Of a DNA stretch of 64,000 bases, positions 1 through 11,347 are shown piece by piece. The notes beneath the pieces are model-generated. The model saw nothing but the letters and a program-made list of their open reading frames with translations. It had not been told where the DNA came from and did no database searches. Both the position numbers and the translations under genes were made by a program. This DNA comes from Moniliella sp. 'wahieum'. Taxonomy: Eukaryota > Basidiomycota > Moniliellomycetes > Moniliellales > Moniliellaceae. The stretch is taken from assembly GCA_003971905.1 (NCBI GenBank), contig RSEE01000087.1:62001-126000 (forward strand), given 5' to 3'. Numbering within the stretch: the first letter of the stretch is position 1; each line of letters opens with the position of its first letter.

Positions 1-633
1 GTTGGTCCGTTAGCCGGTTTTGCTCGTCGTAGGACATGAGAGCCACGGCCGTGTAACAATGGGGTACGAAGGTCTAACGTGTAAACCCTTGTGCGAGACC
101 GTGTGCGACCGTGCGCCCGTGAGACCGTGAGACCGTATGACCGTGGGGTACGGGATGTAGGGGGGCACCGGCTCGCAGTTATTGGCCGGTTATTAGCGTT
201 GAAGAGTGAATTGGCAAGCGCGTCTCAGAGAAGAAAGAAAAGAAAGGACAAAAGAATCGAGAGAAAGGGGAAACGGACATACGAACTCAGGTACTATAGT
301 ACACCCAGTACTATTAGCTGGGTACTAGTACTAACGGTATACGAGTTGGCCACGTTGACGTTGACCTGCGCCCTGGAGGAGAGGAGGAGGTTGCGAAAAA
401 GCGTTGACGCGTTGGGAGTTTTGAGAGAACTTGTCTGATCTCTGATCTTGACGTTCAATGAACTTGGACCGTTGATAAGGTGGATGGATACCTTTGGATT
501 GCGAATTGGCTGGACCTATCACACATGTGGCTATAACATGTGAGCTCAGCCACTCACGTGCACTGACCGCGCTAATGCCAATCAACGTTACCAGTTACTC
601 TAGGTTAGACATTTTGGAAAGTGCCAAAAGCTG

Positions 634-643
634 TGACATGTGA
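634..643 (+). promoter_or_regulatory. TGACATGTGA word, copy 1
   Basis: Exact copy in the gene-poor leader. See the finding on this recurrent intergenic word. Confidence 0.5.
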
Positions 644-780
644 TGTACTGACCGGCCACTGACCACAGAGACTGAGAGTACTCAATACTCAACACTGTGA
701 GTACTGATGCATGGCTGGGCGTACCGCGTACGGCACACGATGTGGGGTTGCATGTGGTGCAATGGTCCAATGGCGCAGAC

Positions 781-800
781 CGTTGAACGTTGAACGTTGA
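781..800 (+). repeat. GTTGAAC short tandem repeat
   Basis: Three adjoining copies of the 7-mer CGTTGAA (the last one cut to CGTTGA) lie directly before CGTGACC. Related CGTTGAACG and CGTTGAAT words recur at about 1062-1068 and 1105-1120. Function unknown. Confidence 0.6.
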
Positions 801-2312
801 CGTGACCTACTCAACATGTCACCGAGGACGGCATCTGCGGTACCCGTACCCGGTCCAGAAAGACTGGTGTGATGGTATACAGGATACAAATCACACTGAA
901 TCGGTGTTATATTCCGCGTGCATTGCTCCGCGCTCCACTGGGTACGATGAAGCACATACCAGCATGCTCAGGTGCTCAGTATTCAATGACAACGATGATA
1001 ACGAGAGGGGAGCGAGAGGAGCACGACCTGTCCAATATAGCGAGTGTTGGGTGAGCGACGAACGTTGAATGTATGAACACTGAGTACTCAGACTGAGTGC
1101 TGAACCGTTGAACGCTGAACGCTGGCGTTGGCGCGTTGGGGAGGATACGTTCTAAGAAGGGAGATGCGTTAGCCGTGAATTGGCTGCGATGGGGCGTTAA
1201 GCTTTACGCTTTGCAATGGATTGAATTACGGCGGAACGAAAAGAGGTTTCAAGTAGAAGGACGTGTTTGACAGTGGGTGGAAATTAAGCAGGAAGGAGAG
1301 TCAAGCTTCAAGGCAGAGTAGCTTTTGAGGTTGAGGTTTTGTGCCGAAACGAATACTGCGTGGTGAGGTGGATGATCGAGAGAGGATGATCGATGGGCGG
1401 TCGGGCGCTGACTAGCTCACTAGCTCACTAGCACTGAGCCAGACACGGCCCAAAGGAATAAGAATAGGAGCGGTCTTAGATCTTACCCGTGCTGGACCAG
1501 TGTCGCGGCTGGGCCTACATAGTGGGTGTCATTGAGCCGTGTTGCATCACAAGCATACGCGTTACGACGTTAAGCATGACGCATCTTTTACCAGGTACCG
1601 TTCCCCCCACCGGCAGGTCGTCGTTGGGGCATCTTTACTCTGAGAGGGCAGTGTGAGATGGGCGATGTGTGATGGATGGTGTGGATGATGGGGACGATGC
1701 AGGATGGTCCAGATCTTGGCGCGGGGTGGAAGACAGGGGGTGATTAATGGGACACCAAGTGGCGGTGGTAGAGGGCCAGAAGCTAGCAGAGCCCCACCGT
1801 CCTCTATGGGGGCGGAGGGTGCGATTGCAGCAGACAAGGGGTAGCGGTTATGAGCGGTGGCCAGTGATTAATGATTAATGATTGGCTAGTTGCATTGTTG
1901 AAACTTGAAGCCTTTTTAGTTTTTTTGGATGTTTGGTTTGGTTGCAATTTGGTGTGGGTGGGAGGCGCGGGGGGAGTGAAAGGTGAACGCTGAGACGAGG
2001 GGATGGAGGAGTGGGAAGCGGGGCGCGAGTCGTGTGACGTGAGGGTGACGGGGCCCGAGACGAGTGGCTGGTGCGGTGAGGATGAGTGCGAACGTCTGGA
2101 GGGTGAGTGTGGAGGGTGAGTGCTGGCCAGAGTGGCTCGATGCGGGCCAGAGGGGAGCGGCGGGACAGAGGAGGTGAGTGCTACGTAGTAGGAGCGGGAG
2201 TAGCTTGGGCCATAATGCTGTACGTACCAGGGTGCTGGGTGCGGGCAAAGCCGGAGCGCTGGATTTGGGCTGGGACGCTGCTGGGGGCCCATCGCCCCGA
2301 GTGGTGTGGTGG

Positions 2313-2356
2313 TGGCGATGGGCGACGGGCGACAGGCGATGGGCGATGGGCGATGG
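2313..2356 (+). repeat. GGCGATG/GGCGACG tandem array
   Basis: About six degenerate copies of the 7-mer GGCGAYR in a row. Low-complexity intergenic repeat, no function visible. Confidence 0.7.
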
Positions 2357-2540
2357 ACCGTGAGCAATGAAATGAACCAGGCGGTGAGTGTTGCGGCGCG
2401 GCGGAAAGACGGCCGACGGAGGCCAAGTGGGAGCGGTGGGATGAATGTTGCAAATGGGCGTGAATTCTCAAGCTGCCTGGGCGGCTGGCCAACGCAAAGC
2501 AAAGCAAAGCGGAGTAGTTGTGCGCTGGGTGGCTGAGCGG

Positions 2541-2575
2541 ACGGAGGGGACGGAGGGGACGGAGGGGACGGAGCG
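2541..2575 (+). repeat. GGGGACGGA tandem array
   Basis: Almost four perfect copies of the 9-mer GGGGACGGA. Intergenic purine-rich array. Confidence 0.75.
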
Positions 2576-2967
2576 TACTGAGCACTGAGCACGGAGCACC
2601 CAATCGCCCAGAGGCAGTGCGCGGGACAAAGTAACCGCTAAGAGCAGAGCAGGCGGATGCGATAATCGATAATCCAAACGCAGCCCAGACGAGCATTCAT
2701 ATTCAACCTTCACCCAGCCCCCCCAGTCACGCATCACCGCACACCTCCCTTCTCCCGTCTCGCCTCGGCGCAACCAAACCCACACTCCAGCCCTTGGTCC
2801 GCCACCACCACAGCCGCCATCACCACCACCACCACCTCCACCTCCACCACTAACCACCACCTCCACCACTAATCACCACCTCCGCCCCTGCATGCTGTCC
2901 CGCCGCCCGTCTAATCCCCCCCCCCACCTCTGCCAGCGGCCCCGCTGCCTTTGCTGCCTTTGCTGCC

Positions 2968-5900
2968 ATGCCCCTCCCTCCCTCCACCCCCTCGTCCCTG
3001 TCCCACGCCCGCCCCGCCGCACCTCCGTCTCTGTCGCCTCCCTTTCCCGCCGCTCCTCCGACCCCCGCCTGCCTCCCTCCACCACCACCACCCCCGCCTG
3101 GCGCCTCCACCCCCCGCCCGCCTCCCGGCTCCATTGACATCCCCACCCCCTCTCCCTCCTCCTCCTCCCGCCCCGACCGAGACGCCCTCGCCTTTTCTGT
3201 CCCGGCGCCTCTGTCCTCGTCCACCACCTATCCCGGCGACGTCGACGGCGAAGACAGCTTTGCCAAGCACCTCCGCCACCGTTGCGCGCGCCCTGCCCCC
3301 ATGCACCGACGCGCCTCCGCCGCCCCGCGCCGAGGGCCAGCCTCCGCCTCTGCCGCTACTTCTCTGCCTCGCCCTCTGCCTCCGGCACGCCATCCAGCCA
3401 CTCGCGCCGCCGCCGCCCCACACGCAAAAAGCCGGTCTGCTCGGTGGGTTTGCCAGCTTGGGCCTCGATTCGGACCGGGACATTGCGTCGCTGGATGCCA
3501 ACTGCTAGCCCGCGCGCTGCGGAGTGCATGAGCGATGCGCCTTCAGAACAAGCCACCCCTGCCAGCTCTAGTGCTGCCAGTACTGGTTCCCACAGCCGCA
3601 CCCCCACACCAAGCCACAGCCACAGCCACAGCACAGCCCCTTGTCCCTCCAACCTGGAGCCCGACACTGACTCGCTGTACGAGACCCGTCTCTCGATGGC
3701 GCTTCGACATGGAATGCTAGTTGGACGAGAGGGATACGTGGGACAATGCGCATGGGTGCGATCTTGGTACCCGCGCCCGCTGCGCGGGGATGCGACGCAA
3801 GGTGCCCAGCTGTGCTGGATGTACCTGTCGATGACGAGATGGCGCTTCTTTCGATTGATGTTGGTTCGCTTTCGGATTGGACGGCGGTGGTGCTTGCACC
3901 TGTTGGTGGGGATGGGAGCTCGGGCGTCTGCCAAGGCAGGTCGAGCGACATGGCACTTGCTTCATGGGCATTTGCCTGGCACACTAAACATGATCCTGTC
4001 TGGATGGCCATGCCATTGGAGCTTGTGCAACTACCATCGGACCACCCTTTCCATCCGCACGCTCCACTACCGTTTCCGGTCGTCATTGCCCGGCCAGCCA
4101 TTCTGCAGAGCGACCAAACGTTGCCCGACACACCTTGCCTCTCTCCCGAAGCCAGCGGGCAGTCCAGTCGATCTTCCGCCGACGATTCGCCCACCGCGCC
4201 CGACGCAGCTACCACGACGAGCTCGTTGGAGGAGCTGGCGGGAAACGTGGCACCATCCGCACGTGGCAAGCCACCTACACCTACCTCCTTTACCTCTGCC
4301 CCCCCCTGGCAAGGCGAGCCAAGCCAAGGTGCCCATCAGCATGTTTGCTCGGAAAAAGTGCAGTCTGGCAGTACGACTGATGGTGGCTGAGCACACGGTT
4401 CGGATTGTGTTATCGAACGACCCTACGTTCCAAGATCAACGCCAAGTCGTCTACGGACCTCCTTCAGTTTTCCGCGGCCGGTTTTTTAGCTGGCAAGAGT
4501 CTACGGAACGGAGACGAGGAGCGCAATCCCGGGTTCGATCCGTACCTTTTGGTTGGGTACAATGGGGAGCCCGATGTGCCCGATGTACCCGATGTACCTG
4601 ATGTGCCCGGAGTGTCGACAACGGATTTGACCAGTGTGACCAGTGGCACTGCGACGCCGCTGCAGGGTGAGGGGGAGGGCGAGGGATCGGGCACGTCGAC
4701 GCCGGACGAAAGTCGGTCTCGTGGTCGAGCTCGTCTTCGGCTGTTTACTGCGCACACCCATGGTACGCCCCATCTTAGTTCGCACCCTCGTCCGCGCGCG
4801 CACTCCACCCGTCCCTCACTGCCTAAGGGGTACCAAGCGTACGCCCACCACGCGCTGCAGGACGAAGAGGCATTTGGGTCGGTGGCACCGCGTTCGCCTA
4901 GTGCTTCACGCAAGGTCCACGTAGGCCTTTCGCTCTTACCCCATGCTCGTCCTGCTCCATCTGCCTGGCCTGCAGGCACCACAACCACGCCCACACCCAC
5001 GCCCACAACCACAACCACGGCCACAGGCGCAGGCACAGGGAATGGCAGCCCTACGACGTTCGGAGATCCCACCTCCTTCTCCCTTTCGCGCAACAGTTCC
5101 CCATCCACCACTGCGTCGTACGGGTACCGACGGACCGGGTCCGGCTCGCATCCCTTCGCGCGCTGCGTCCCGTACGCCCTCACGAGCACCTTCCTCTCGT
5201 GCCGGATCGTCCCGTGCCACTTCGCGTGCGCCCTCGCGCACCGCCTCGTCTCGTATTGGATCCCGCACCGCCTCTCCCCCACACCCATCACGCCCTAGTC
5301 CACACCCCCCATATGCACCCTCATACGCATACGCATACGCATACGCGTATGGGTGGGGCACGCACAACGTCCCCCCCCGTACGGCGGGATGCGCTTACGG
5401 CCTCTCCCCGCCCGGCGGGCGGGTTTGGGTCCGGAGGCGGTCCGGCTGGCGCAGCACCCGGTGCAGTCGTCACGGTTGCTGCGGCGGCCGAGTCGGTACA
5501 GGAAGCTTGGTCTCACCTCTCGGCTGCACTGCATCACCATGCGTACGGTCACCCGCCCCCGTCCGCTGGTGAGGACAAAGATAAAGACCAAGACCAGGAC
5601 AAACTGAAGGACAAACTGAAGGACAAGGAAAGAGTCCAGGATAAGGACACGGACAAGTCAACAGAACCGGATCAGGCGAAAGATAAGTCGAAAGAGGGGG
5701 AATGGACAAGGACCTCTTTCGCCAGCGGAAGAACTTCCCGTTCTTCCTCGGAGGACAAGTCGCGTGCGCTTCATGCGCTTCGTCCTTGGATTGGCCTGGG
5801 AAGTGGGCACCACGATGCCCCCGCCCGGATCGGAACGCCTCCGATCTTGTCGCAAAGTGCCACGGTGATGGGTATCACCACTAACCCCAGTGGTCCCAGT

Positions 5901-8900
5901 GGCCCCAGTAACCCCAGTGGCCCCAGTGGCAGCAGTAACCCCAATGGCCCCAGTGGCCCCAATGGTCCCAGTGGTCCCAGTGGCAGCAGTAGGACTGGGG
6001 GGACCCGGTATCTCCGCTTGCGGCGCAGGAGGATGCGCATCCGGTGCGGCGGGACCGGAGCTGGATCACCCGTTTGAGCCTCAAACGCTCCCACCATCCT
6101 TCGGCGCACCAGCTCAAAGCCAGTCCTAGCACACCAGAGTATGCTGATGGTACGTACCCCCCTTCCTTCTCTCTCTCCTTCTCTCCTTCTCCTTCTCTCC
6201 TTCTCTCCTTCTCTCCTTCTTTCCTTCTCTCCTCTCTCCTTCTATCGTTCTCGTTCTCGTTCTCGTTCTCGTTCTCGTTCTCCTTCCCCCGCTTTTCGTC
6301 GCTGCCTCATACGTCCTCTTGGACCGTGGCACGCTAGTGACCATGTGACGTGACCTTGAGCTTGAGTTTGAGCTTGAGCTTGACCTGGACTGACTCGCGT
6401 TCTCACTCTGCACCTACAGCCTCACCACTTGCGCATGCGCACACCCGCACCGTAGCCGAGACCAAACCAGGTCCGGGCCATCGCTCTCCGCTCTCTCCGC
6501 GTCCGGTCAGCCAGTGCGATGCGCACGTTGATGCCTTCCTCACCGTCGTTGCGCCCGTTACTCAAACGTGATGGCCATACGTCTCGAGACGTGCCGCCCC
6601 ATTGGCCCTCACCCACCTCTGCCACTGCCTCTGCCTCTGCCACCGGGACCGGCACTGCCTCTGCACCGGGACCGGCACTGCCTCTGCCACCGGCACTGCC
6701 TCGGCCCTCCGCCTCCGCTTGCCCTTCGCCCGGACCGATCCCGTCCCGCCCGCGCGTTTGTCCGTCGAGACGCCGCCACCGCGCCCGAGCAGCCCTTGCG
6801 CCCTGTGCGGACGAGGACCGGATCGGGATCAGGATCGGTGTCGGTGTCGGGGTCGGGGTTGGCGCCGGGATTGGGATTGGGAGTGAGGTCGAGGTCGGGA
6901 TCGGGACGGGACCGAGGTTCGCATGGCTCGCGTGGCTCGCATTCTATTTCCCCTCCTGGTGATTCGGAGGGCACGCACGGTTGGTCCCTTTCTTTGCCGT
7001 TGCACAGGCCCGCTTGGCCTGAAGCCAGGGCTAAGTCTGGGTCTGGGTCTGGGACTGGGTCTGGTCTGGTGTTGGGGTTGGGTCTGGGACTGGGACTGGG
7101 ACTGGCTCGCCTCCGGCTTCCCACCCTTTGTTGCCTGTTGCATCGGCTCCGTGTCCCGCTCCTGCGGCTTGGTCCCACGGCCCGCCCCACCCGATTGGCT
7201 GTTCGGCCGCGCATAGCGTTTCCTCCAGTGGTCTCACGCTTACTTTGGGCCGGACGGCGGGACAGGAGGAGGCAAGTGGTGCTGCCGCTCCCAATGCCGC
7301 TGCGTCCACTGGTGGTGCGGCTGCTGGTCCTGCAGCTTCCGTCGGGTCTACGCCACCTGGTCCCGTGGGAGGGCAAGTTCCTGCTCCCCCAACGCCGGGG
7401 CGCACGTTCGATTATGGCCCACTCACTCTCCTCCACCGCCAAGGTTCTCCACATCCACACCCACTCCACGCCCACTCCCACCCTCACGCTCAGTCTCACG
7501 ATACGAAGCACGACGACGGTTCGGACGCTTGCTCTTCCCCCTTCCCGCGCAGTCCAGTAATAAAGCGTCGGTGGGAAGGAGCGCGAGTCCACACGGCTTG
7601 GCACTTACCAGTGCTCCTTCGAGTGGAGCTACAAGTGCATCTCCCGCTGTCCCATGGTCTCGAGCATCTCGAGCAGCGGAACTAGCTCGCCAATCCACAT
7701 GGTCCAATCTTCCCCCTGTGCCTCTTCCGGGCGAAGTGGGGGGAGGCCCCCCGTCACTCGCTCGACGCATTCCAACAGTCTCTCCACATCCAGTGCACGT
7801 TACCTCTCCTGGACGGGGCACAAACGTAACCGCGTGCTACACCTGTGCCTGTGCCTGCACCGCACCCCCTATGCATCCGCATCCGCCTATGCGTCCCCAC
7901 GCTGCTTCCCTCTCCTCGTTGCCGATCCACCTTCCCCCCTCTCGCTCGGCCTGGGACCCACTCGTGCTCGCGCTGCCTCACCGACACCGAACTGGGCTCT
8001 GCACCGACCACTTCTACTCCCCACCACCACTCCCACCACCGCCACAGCCACAACGGCCACTCCAACTCCTACTGCCACTCCCAGTAGCGCCACGACGTCA
8101 GCGCCATGGGAAGACCTCCCGTTATTCTGTCCGCCCACGCGTCCACTCACCTCGACGCCGACCGAACGGGAACGGGAACGCCCACAGGCACGCCCACGGG
8201 GACAGGAACGGGGACGGGGACGGGGACAGGGACGTACGTGCCCAGTTCGTTGGGTGGCGGTGGTCGGCTGGGTCGCCCGAACCTGTGCTGGCCTCGCCCG
8301 ACCAGGATCTGGACCAAAACCTGGACCAGGACCAGGACATGGACCAGGACTTGGAGCGCAGCTCGGCCCCGGTGGGCAAGGCCCAGCTTGCCTCGGACCC
8401 TGCGCCCGTCGACGCTGCGTGTGCAGGTGAGTGTGGGTGTGCTGGGTCGTCGGGGCGGCGCAGCCCGGGTGGACATAGTCCTGCTCCTGCTCCTGCTCCT
8501 GCTCCTAGTACCACGCCTGCGCAGGAGGAAGTGCAGCCCGAGTCGGTGCGGACCAGCACGGAAGGCGTTCGAGCGGGCGGGCCGAGGATGGCCAGCTTCG
8601 AACGCGATGCAGATGCGATTGCGCCGTGGGACGCGATGGAACGTACCTGGTCCTCTGCCCCACCTTGGGCCTCCACTCCAACCGCCAACCTTGCCCAGGA
8701 TCCTGCCCATCCCACGTCCACGTCGCACGCACCAATGTGCGCTCCCTTGGAGGTTGAACCGTATACGATGCACGTGCCTATTCCTCTGCCCTTGGGGGAC
8801 GATTTGTTATTGGCCAACGTACCTCGATCTACCTCTTCGTCCTCTTCCTCTGTGCCCTGCGCCCTCTGTGTCCCGCTCTGTGCCTGAACGCGTCGCGCCA

Positions 8901-9869
8901 GGGGGAAAGCGTACGCCGCACCCGGTTCGCTGGTTGCGCGTAGCCTACACGCCGTTTAGTCAGGACGCCGATCCCCCTACATCTGCATCTGCATCTGGGC
9001 CTGGTTCTGCATCTGGGCCTGGGTCTGCGTCGGCGCCTACGTCGGCACATGCGTTCCGCGTCACAGCTCAGTTGTGCCCGGCCCCGCTTGGCGTCGGGTT
9101 TGCTCCCTACGTTCCTTGGCCCGGATCCCGCCCTCCGCCTGGTCCTCGTACTGGTACGCACACGGGCACGGGCACGGGCACGGGCACTGAGACTGCTCCT
9201 GCTCCCACTTCTACGGCCGAGGCTTCTTCCGTTGAGCCAGAGATTGGCTCCAGTGCCGGTGCGAGTGCGAGTGCGAGTGCGAGTGGTGCGGGCGCGGATG
9301 ATCAAGTGGGTGCGCGGGGTGCCTCTTCCGGACCGGAAGCGGAAGTGGAACGGGAGGCGGGAGGGGGAGGGGCGAAAGGCCAGGACCGCGGTACAGGTCC
9401 CGGGCTGGATGGGAGACGGGTTGCGCTGGACTCGGTGCAGGCGAAGGCCAAGGCGGACAAGCGACTGCCAGGGGGGCATGGGCCAGATGGGCACGACGGA
9501 CATCATGGCAAAGATGGCAAAGATTGGGGAGATGGAGGAGATTGGGAAGATGGAGGAGATTGGGAAGATGAGATGGGCTTACCGGCGCCCATGTCGTTTC
9601 CTACCGTGCTGGGCTTTTGTACCGCGGCGCGGCACCTCGAGCTCATTCCGGACGGGTGGAATGCGTTGGGATGTCCGTTGCCCGTGTCGTCGTTGGTTCT
9701 CGCGCGCGGTGCAGGTGCGGGTATGGGTGCGGGTCCAGGCACGGCCAGTGGAGCTGCAACTGGCGCTGGAGTTGGACCTGGAGTTGGAGTTGGACCTGGG
9801 GCACGAAGGGTGTGGTACGGTGTGCCGGACTTGATTCTGGCCGGGGCGATGATCATGATGGACTTGTAA
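2968..9869 (+). CDS. Very large low-complexity protein, unrecognised
   Basis: I cannot name this protein. Coding potential on + persists for almost 7 kb but changes frame repeatedly. The start is the ATG at 2968 after a C-rich leader and is tentative; the last frame stops at 9867-9869. Most of the product would be Pro/Ser/Thr/Gly-rich with nested short repeats: DVP repeats near 4575, a Lys/Asp-rich stretch near 5570-5690, a Pro-Ser-Gly array near 5880-5990, Gly/Ser runs near 6820-7110, and Thr-Gly runs near 8180 and 9170. Better-conserved looking islands are near 4400-4440 (VRIVLSNDP), 4860-4920 (AFGSVAP ... RKVHVG) and the C terminus 9580-9866 ([26 protein letters not shown]). The FGSV...KVH island faintly recalls the folliculin-interacting (FNIP/Lst4) N-terminal domain, but this is weak. 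It could also be two adjacent genes. Confidence 0.45.
5323..5350 (+). repeat. CATACG hexamer array
   Basis: About four to five copies of the hexamer ATACGC inside the large gene. One frame reads Ala-Tyr repeats, another His-Thr repeats, so a frame error changes the predicted peptide strongly. Confidence 0.75.
5878..5990 (+). repeat. Pro-Ser-Gly / Asn-Pro-Ser-Gly codon repeat
   Basis: CCCAGTGGC-type 9-mers repeat with AAC and AGC interruptions, encoding about a dozen PSG or PNG units in the frame that leads to the stop at 6077. It resembles collagen-like or linker sequence but has no strict Gly-X-Y register, so a collagen call is not supported. Confidence 0.7.
6150..6419 (+). other. Probable intron with polypyrimidine tract
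   Basis: Donor GTACGT at 6150 and acceptor CTACAG ending at 6419. The interior holds a long CTTCT/TTCTCG pyrimidine tract (about 6165-6285) and TTGAGC repeats (6354-6383), unlike the flanking coding DNA. At about 270 nt it is longer than the other introns of the window. Confidence 0.45.
6820..7110 (+). repeat. G-rich Gly/Ser codon repeats
   Basis: Runs of GGGATC, GGTGTC and GGGTCT units give Gly-Ser, Gly-Val or Gly-Leu repeats depending on frame. Many closely spaced GG and GGG runs on + make this a candidate G-quadruplex-forming stretch. Confidence 0.6.
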
Positions 9870-10315
9870 GCCCGCCATGCATTTGCCCATCTACCCTTTC
9901 TTCCCTGTTCCTCTTCCCTTGCCCTTTTGCCCTCTTCCCTGTTCCTATTCCCTATGCCCTCATCCCTATGCAATTTCCCCTTTTCCTTGTACTCTGCACT
10001 CGGCCCTCTTCCTTTCTTGCCATCTTCGCTTGCCCTCTCGCCCTGCGTTTGCGCTTGCCTTGCCCCGCTTAGCGCTGATTCCCCCTCTGCTGGATGGACA
10101 CTGTGTCTTGGGCTTGAAGTTTTGCATCTAGTTTCTGCATGTGTTTTTGGTTTGCGGGTGTGGGGTTGGGCTTGGCTGGTTGTAGTGGTAGGTGCGTGTG
10201 TGGTGGGTGGGGAACGTCTGGGTGGGGTGGTGCAGAGGACGAGGACGAGGACGCGATGGGATTGACAATTGACGTGACTATGGACAGCAATTGACATGCT
10301 CTGAGTGACTACGAG

Positions 10316-10325
10316 TGACATGTGA
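10316..10325 (+). promoter_or_regulatory. TGACATGTGA word, copy 2
   Basis: Exact copy, upstream of the first Stealth gene. Confidence 0.5.
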
Positions 10326-10428
10326 CACGGCATCACACCACAAGCAACAGCAGCCGTCACATGCATCACATGGCACTGCGACTGAAGGTATTTTTTAGTG
10401 ACGTGTGGCAGCTGTGCGCCTGTCGGGC

Positions 10429-10620
10429 ATGTCGGCCCCGAAGAGGGCCCGAGTGGCCAACCCTACCGCTCCAAACGGGGCGCCGGTGCCGGGGCCGGGC
10501 AGACCGCGGACGCGGGCGGGGGAGCGGCAGGGAAGCAGGGCGGGGCCTGGACGGTGTGGGATGGGCGACGTGGCTCATCGGATGCGCTCGGATCGAAGAT
10601 CGCAGACGGGAGATCGATGA
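10429..10620 (+). CDS. Possible small basic protein, unrecognised
   Basis: A 63-codon frame starting at an internal ATG: its N terminus (MSAPKRARVANP) is nuclear-signal-like, followed by a GRPRTR motif reminiscent of an AT-hook. It has no neighbour in the same frame, no visible intron signals and lies between two TGACATGTGA words. It may be chance; nothing else supports it. Confidence 0.15.
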   Translation: MSAPKRARVANPTAPNGAPVPGPGRPRTRAGERQGSRAGPGRCGMGDVAHRMRSDRRSQTGDR

Positions 10621-10647
10621 GATCATGAGATCTGGTGGTGTGACGTG

Positions 10648-10657
10648 TGACATGTGA
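10648..10657 (+). promoter_or_regulatory. TGACATGTGA word, copy 3
   Basis: Exact copy, followed by TGCATGATGCATGATG, a short self-complementary array. Confidence 0.5.
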
Positions 10658-11139
10658 TGCATGATGCATGATGGTTGAGCCTCAACACTGATTAGGGTGA
10701 TTACGCGATGGCGATGCATGGTGCCTGACGCTGCGCGGAAGCGCTGAGGCTTGCTGCTGCGCTGCCGCCACCCGATCGCGTCGTGGCCCTGCAGCGCCAA
10801 GGTGCGCCACGGCGGCCCGCCCAGCGCGGGGGGTGCAAGCCTCTGCCCGCCGCTCGGAGCCCAGCAGCGCCAACCGCCGCCGAGGCCGCATTGGGGCAGT
10901 CCGCGCAAGGCGCTCGCACTGTGTGAGTGGGACGCGGTGCGCAGCCGAGCCGGCGGCCGGGCAGTCTCCACCCGCGGTCCGGACCGCAGGACGAACGCGA
11001 AGAGGCGCAGGAACACGCCGTGTGTGCAGTGTGCGGCGTGCTGCTGCAGCTGCCCATGGCCTCGGCTCGCATCGATCGCACGAACCCTGGGGATGGGTGA
11101 TGCTCACCGGTCTCCTCGACTGCGCCTCTCGCTCCTGCG

Positions 11140-11173
11140 CTGCTCTGCGCTGCTCTGCGCTGCTCTGCGCTGC
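11140..11173 (+). repeat. CTGCTCTGCG 10-mer array
   Basis: Three to four copies of a 10-mer (GCTGCTCTGC) in the leader upstream of the first Stealth gene. Confidence 0.75.
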
Positions 11174-11187
11174 TCGCCTTCAGCCCA

Positions 11188-11230
11188 AGCAGCAATCAGC
11201 ACCCAGCAATCAGCACCCAGCAATCAGCAC
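11188..11230 (+). repeat. CAATCAGCACCCAG 14-mer array
   Basis: Three copies of a 14-mer (AGCAATCAGCACCC), the last one partial, directly upstream of the first Stealth gene. Confidence 0.75.
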
Positions 11231-11347
11231 GGTCGTGTGGTGTGGTCCGCAGGGCGACGCTGGGCCGGAGCATCCTCCATCCCCATCCGTCGCCGGCGCT
11301 CCCTTCCTCCCCGTTGCCGCCGTCTCCTCTCCTCCTCCACCCGCCCC

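Larger units (their letters stand above)
1..2967. other. Gene-poor leader, repeat-rich intergenic DNA
   Basis: I see no convincing gene here: the open frames are short, or are low-complexity frames without protein-like composition. The first 1.1 kb is rich in short palindromic words built from ACTGAGTACTCAG and in repeats of GTTGAAC. From about 2300 the composition becomes strongly purine-skewed on + with short tandem arrays, and from about 2700 it grades into the C-rich leader of the next gene. One exact copy of the TGACATGTGA word (634-643) and a one-mismatch copy (534-543) lie here. Confidence 0.6.
9870..11347. other. Intergenic region between the large gene and the first Stealth gene
   Basis: It begins with a pyrimidine-rich 3' region (about 9880-10080), then a G-rich part, then two exact TGACATGTGA words (10316-10325, 10648-10657). 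A short open frame sits at 10429-10620. From 10730 to 11240 the DNA is very GC-rich with short tandem repeats; no frame there looks like a known protein. Confidence 0.5.

Noticed and set aside
4860-4920. Confident FNIP/Lst4 call for the large gene
   Set aside because: Only a short FGSV...KVH resemblance; the rest of the domain and the DENN part could not be followed.
5878-5990. Collagen-like domain
   Set aside because: Gly does not recur strictly every third residue and the units are PSG, not GXY.
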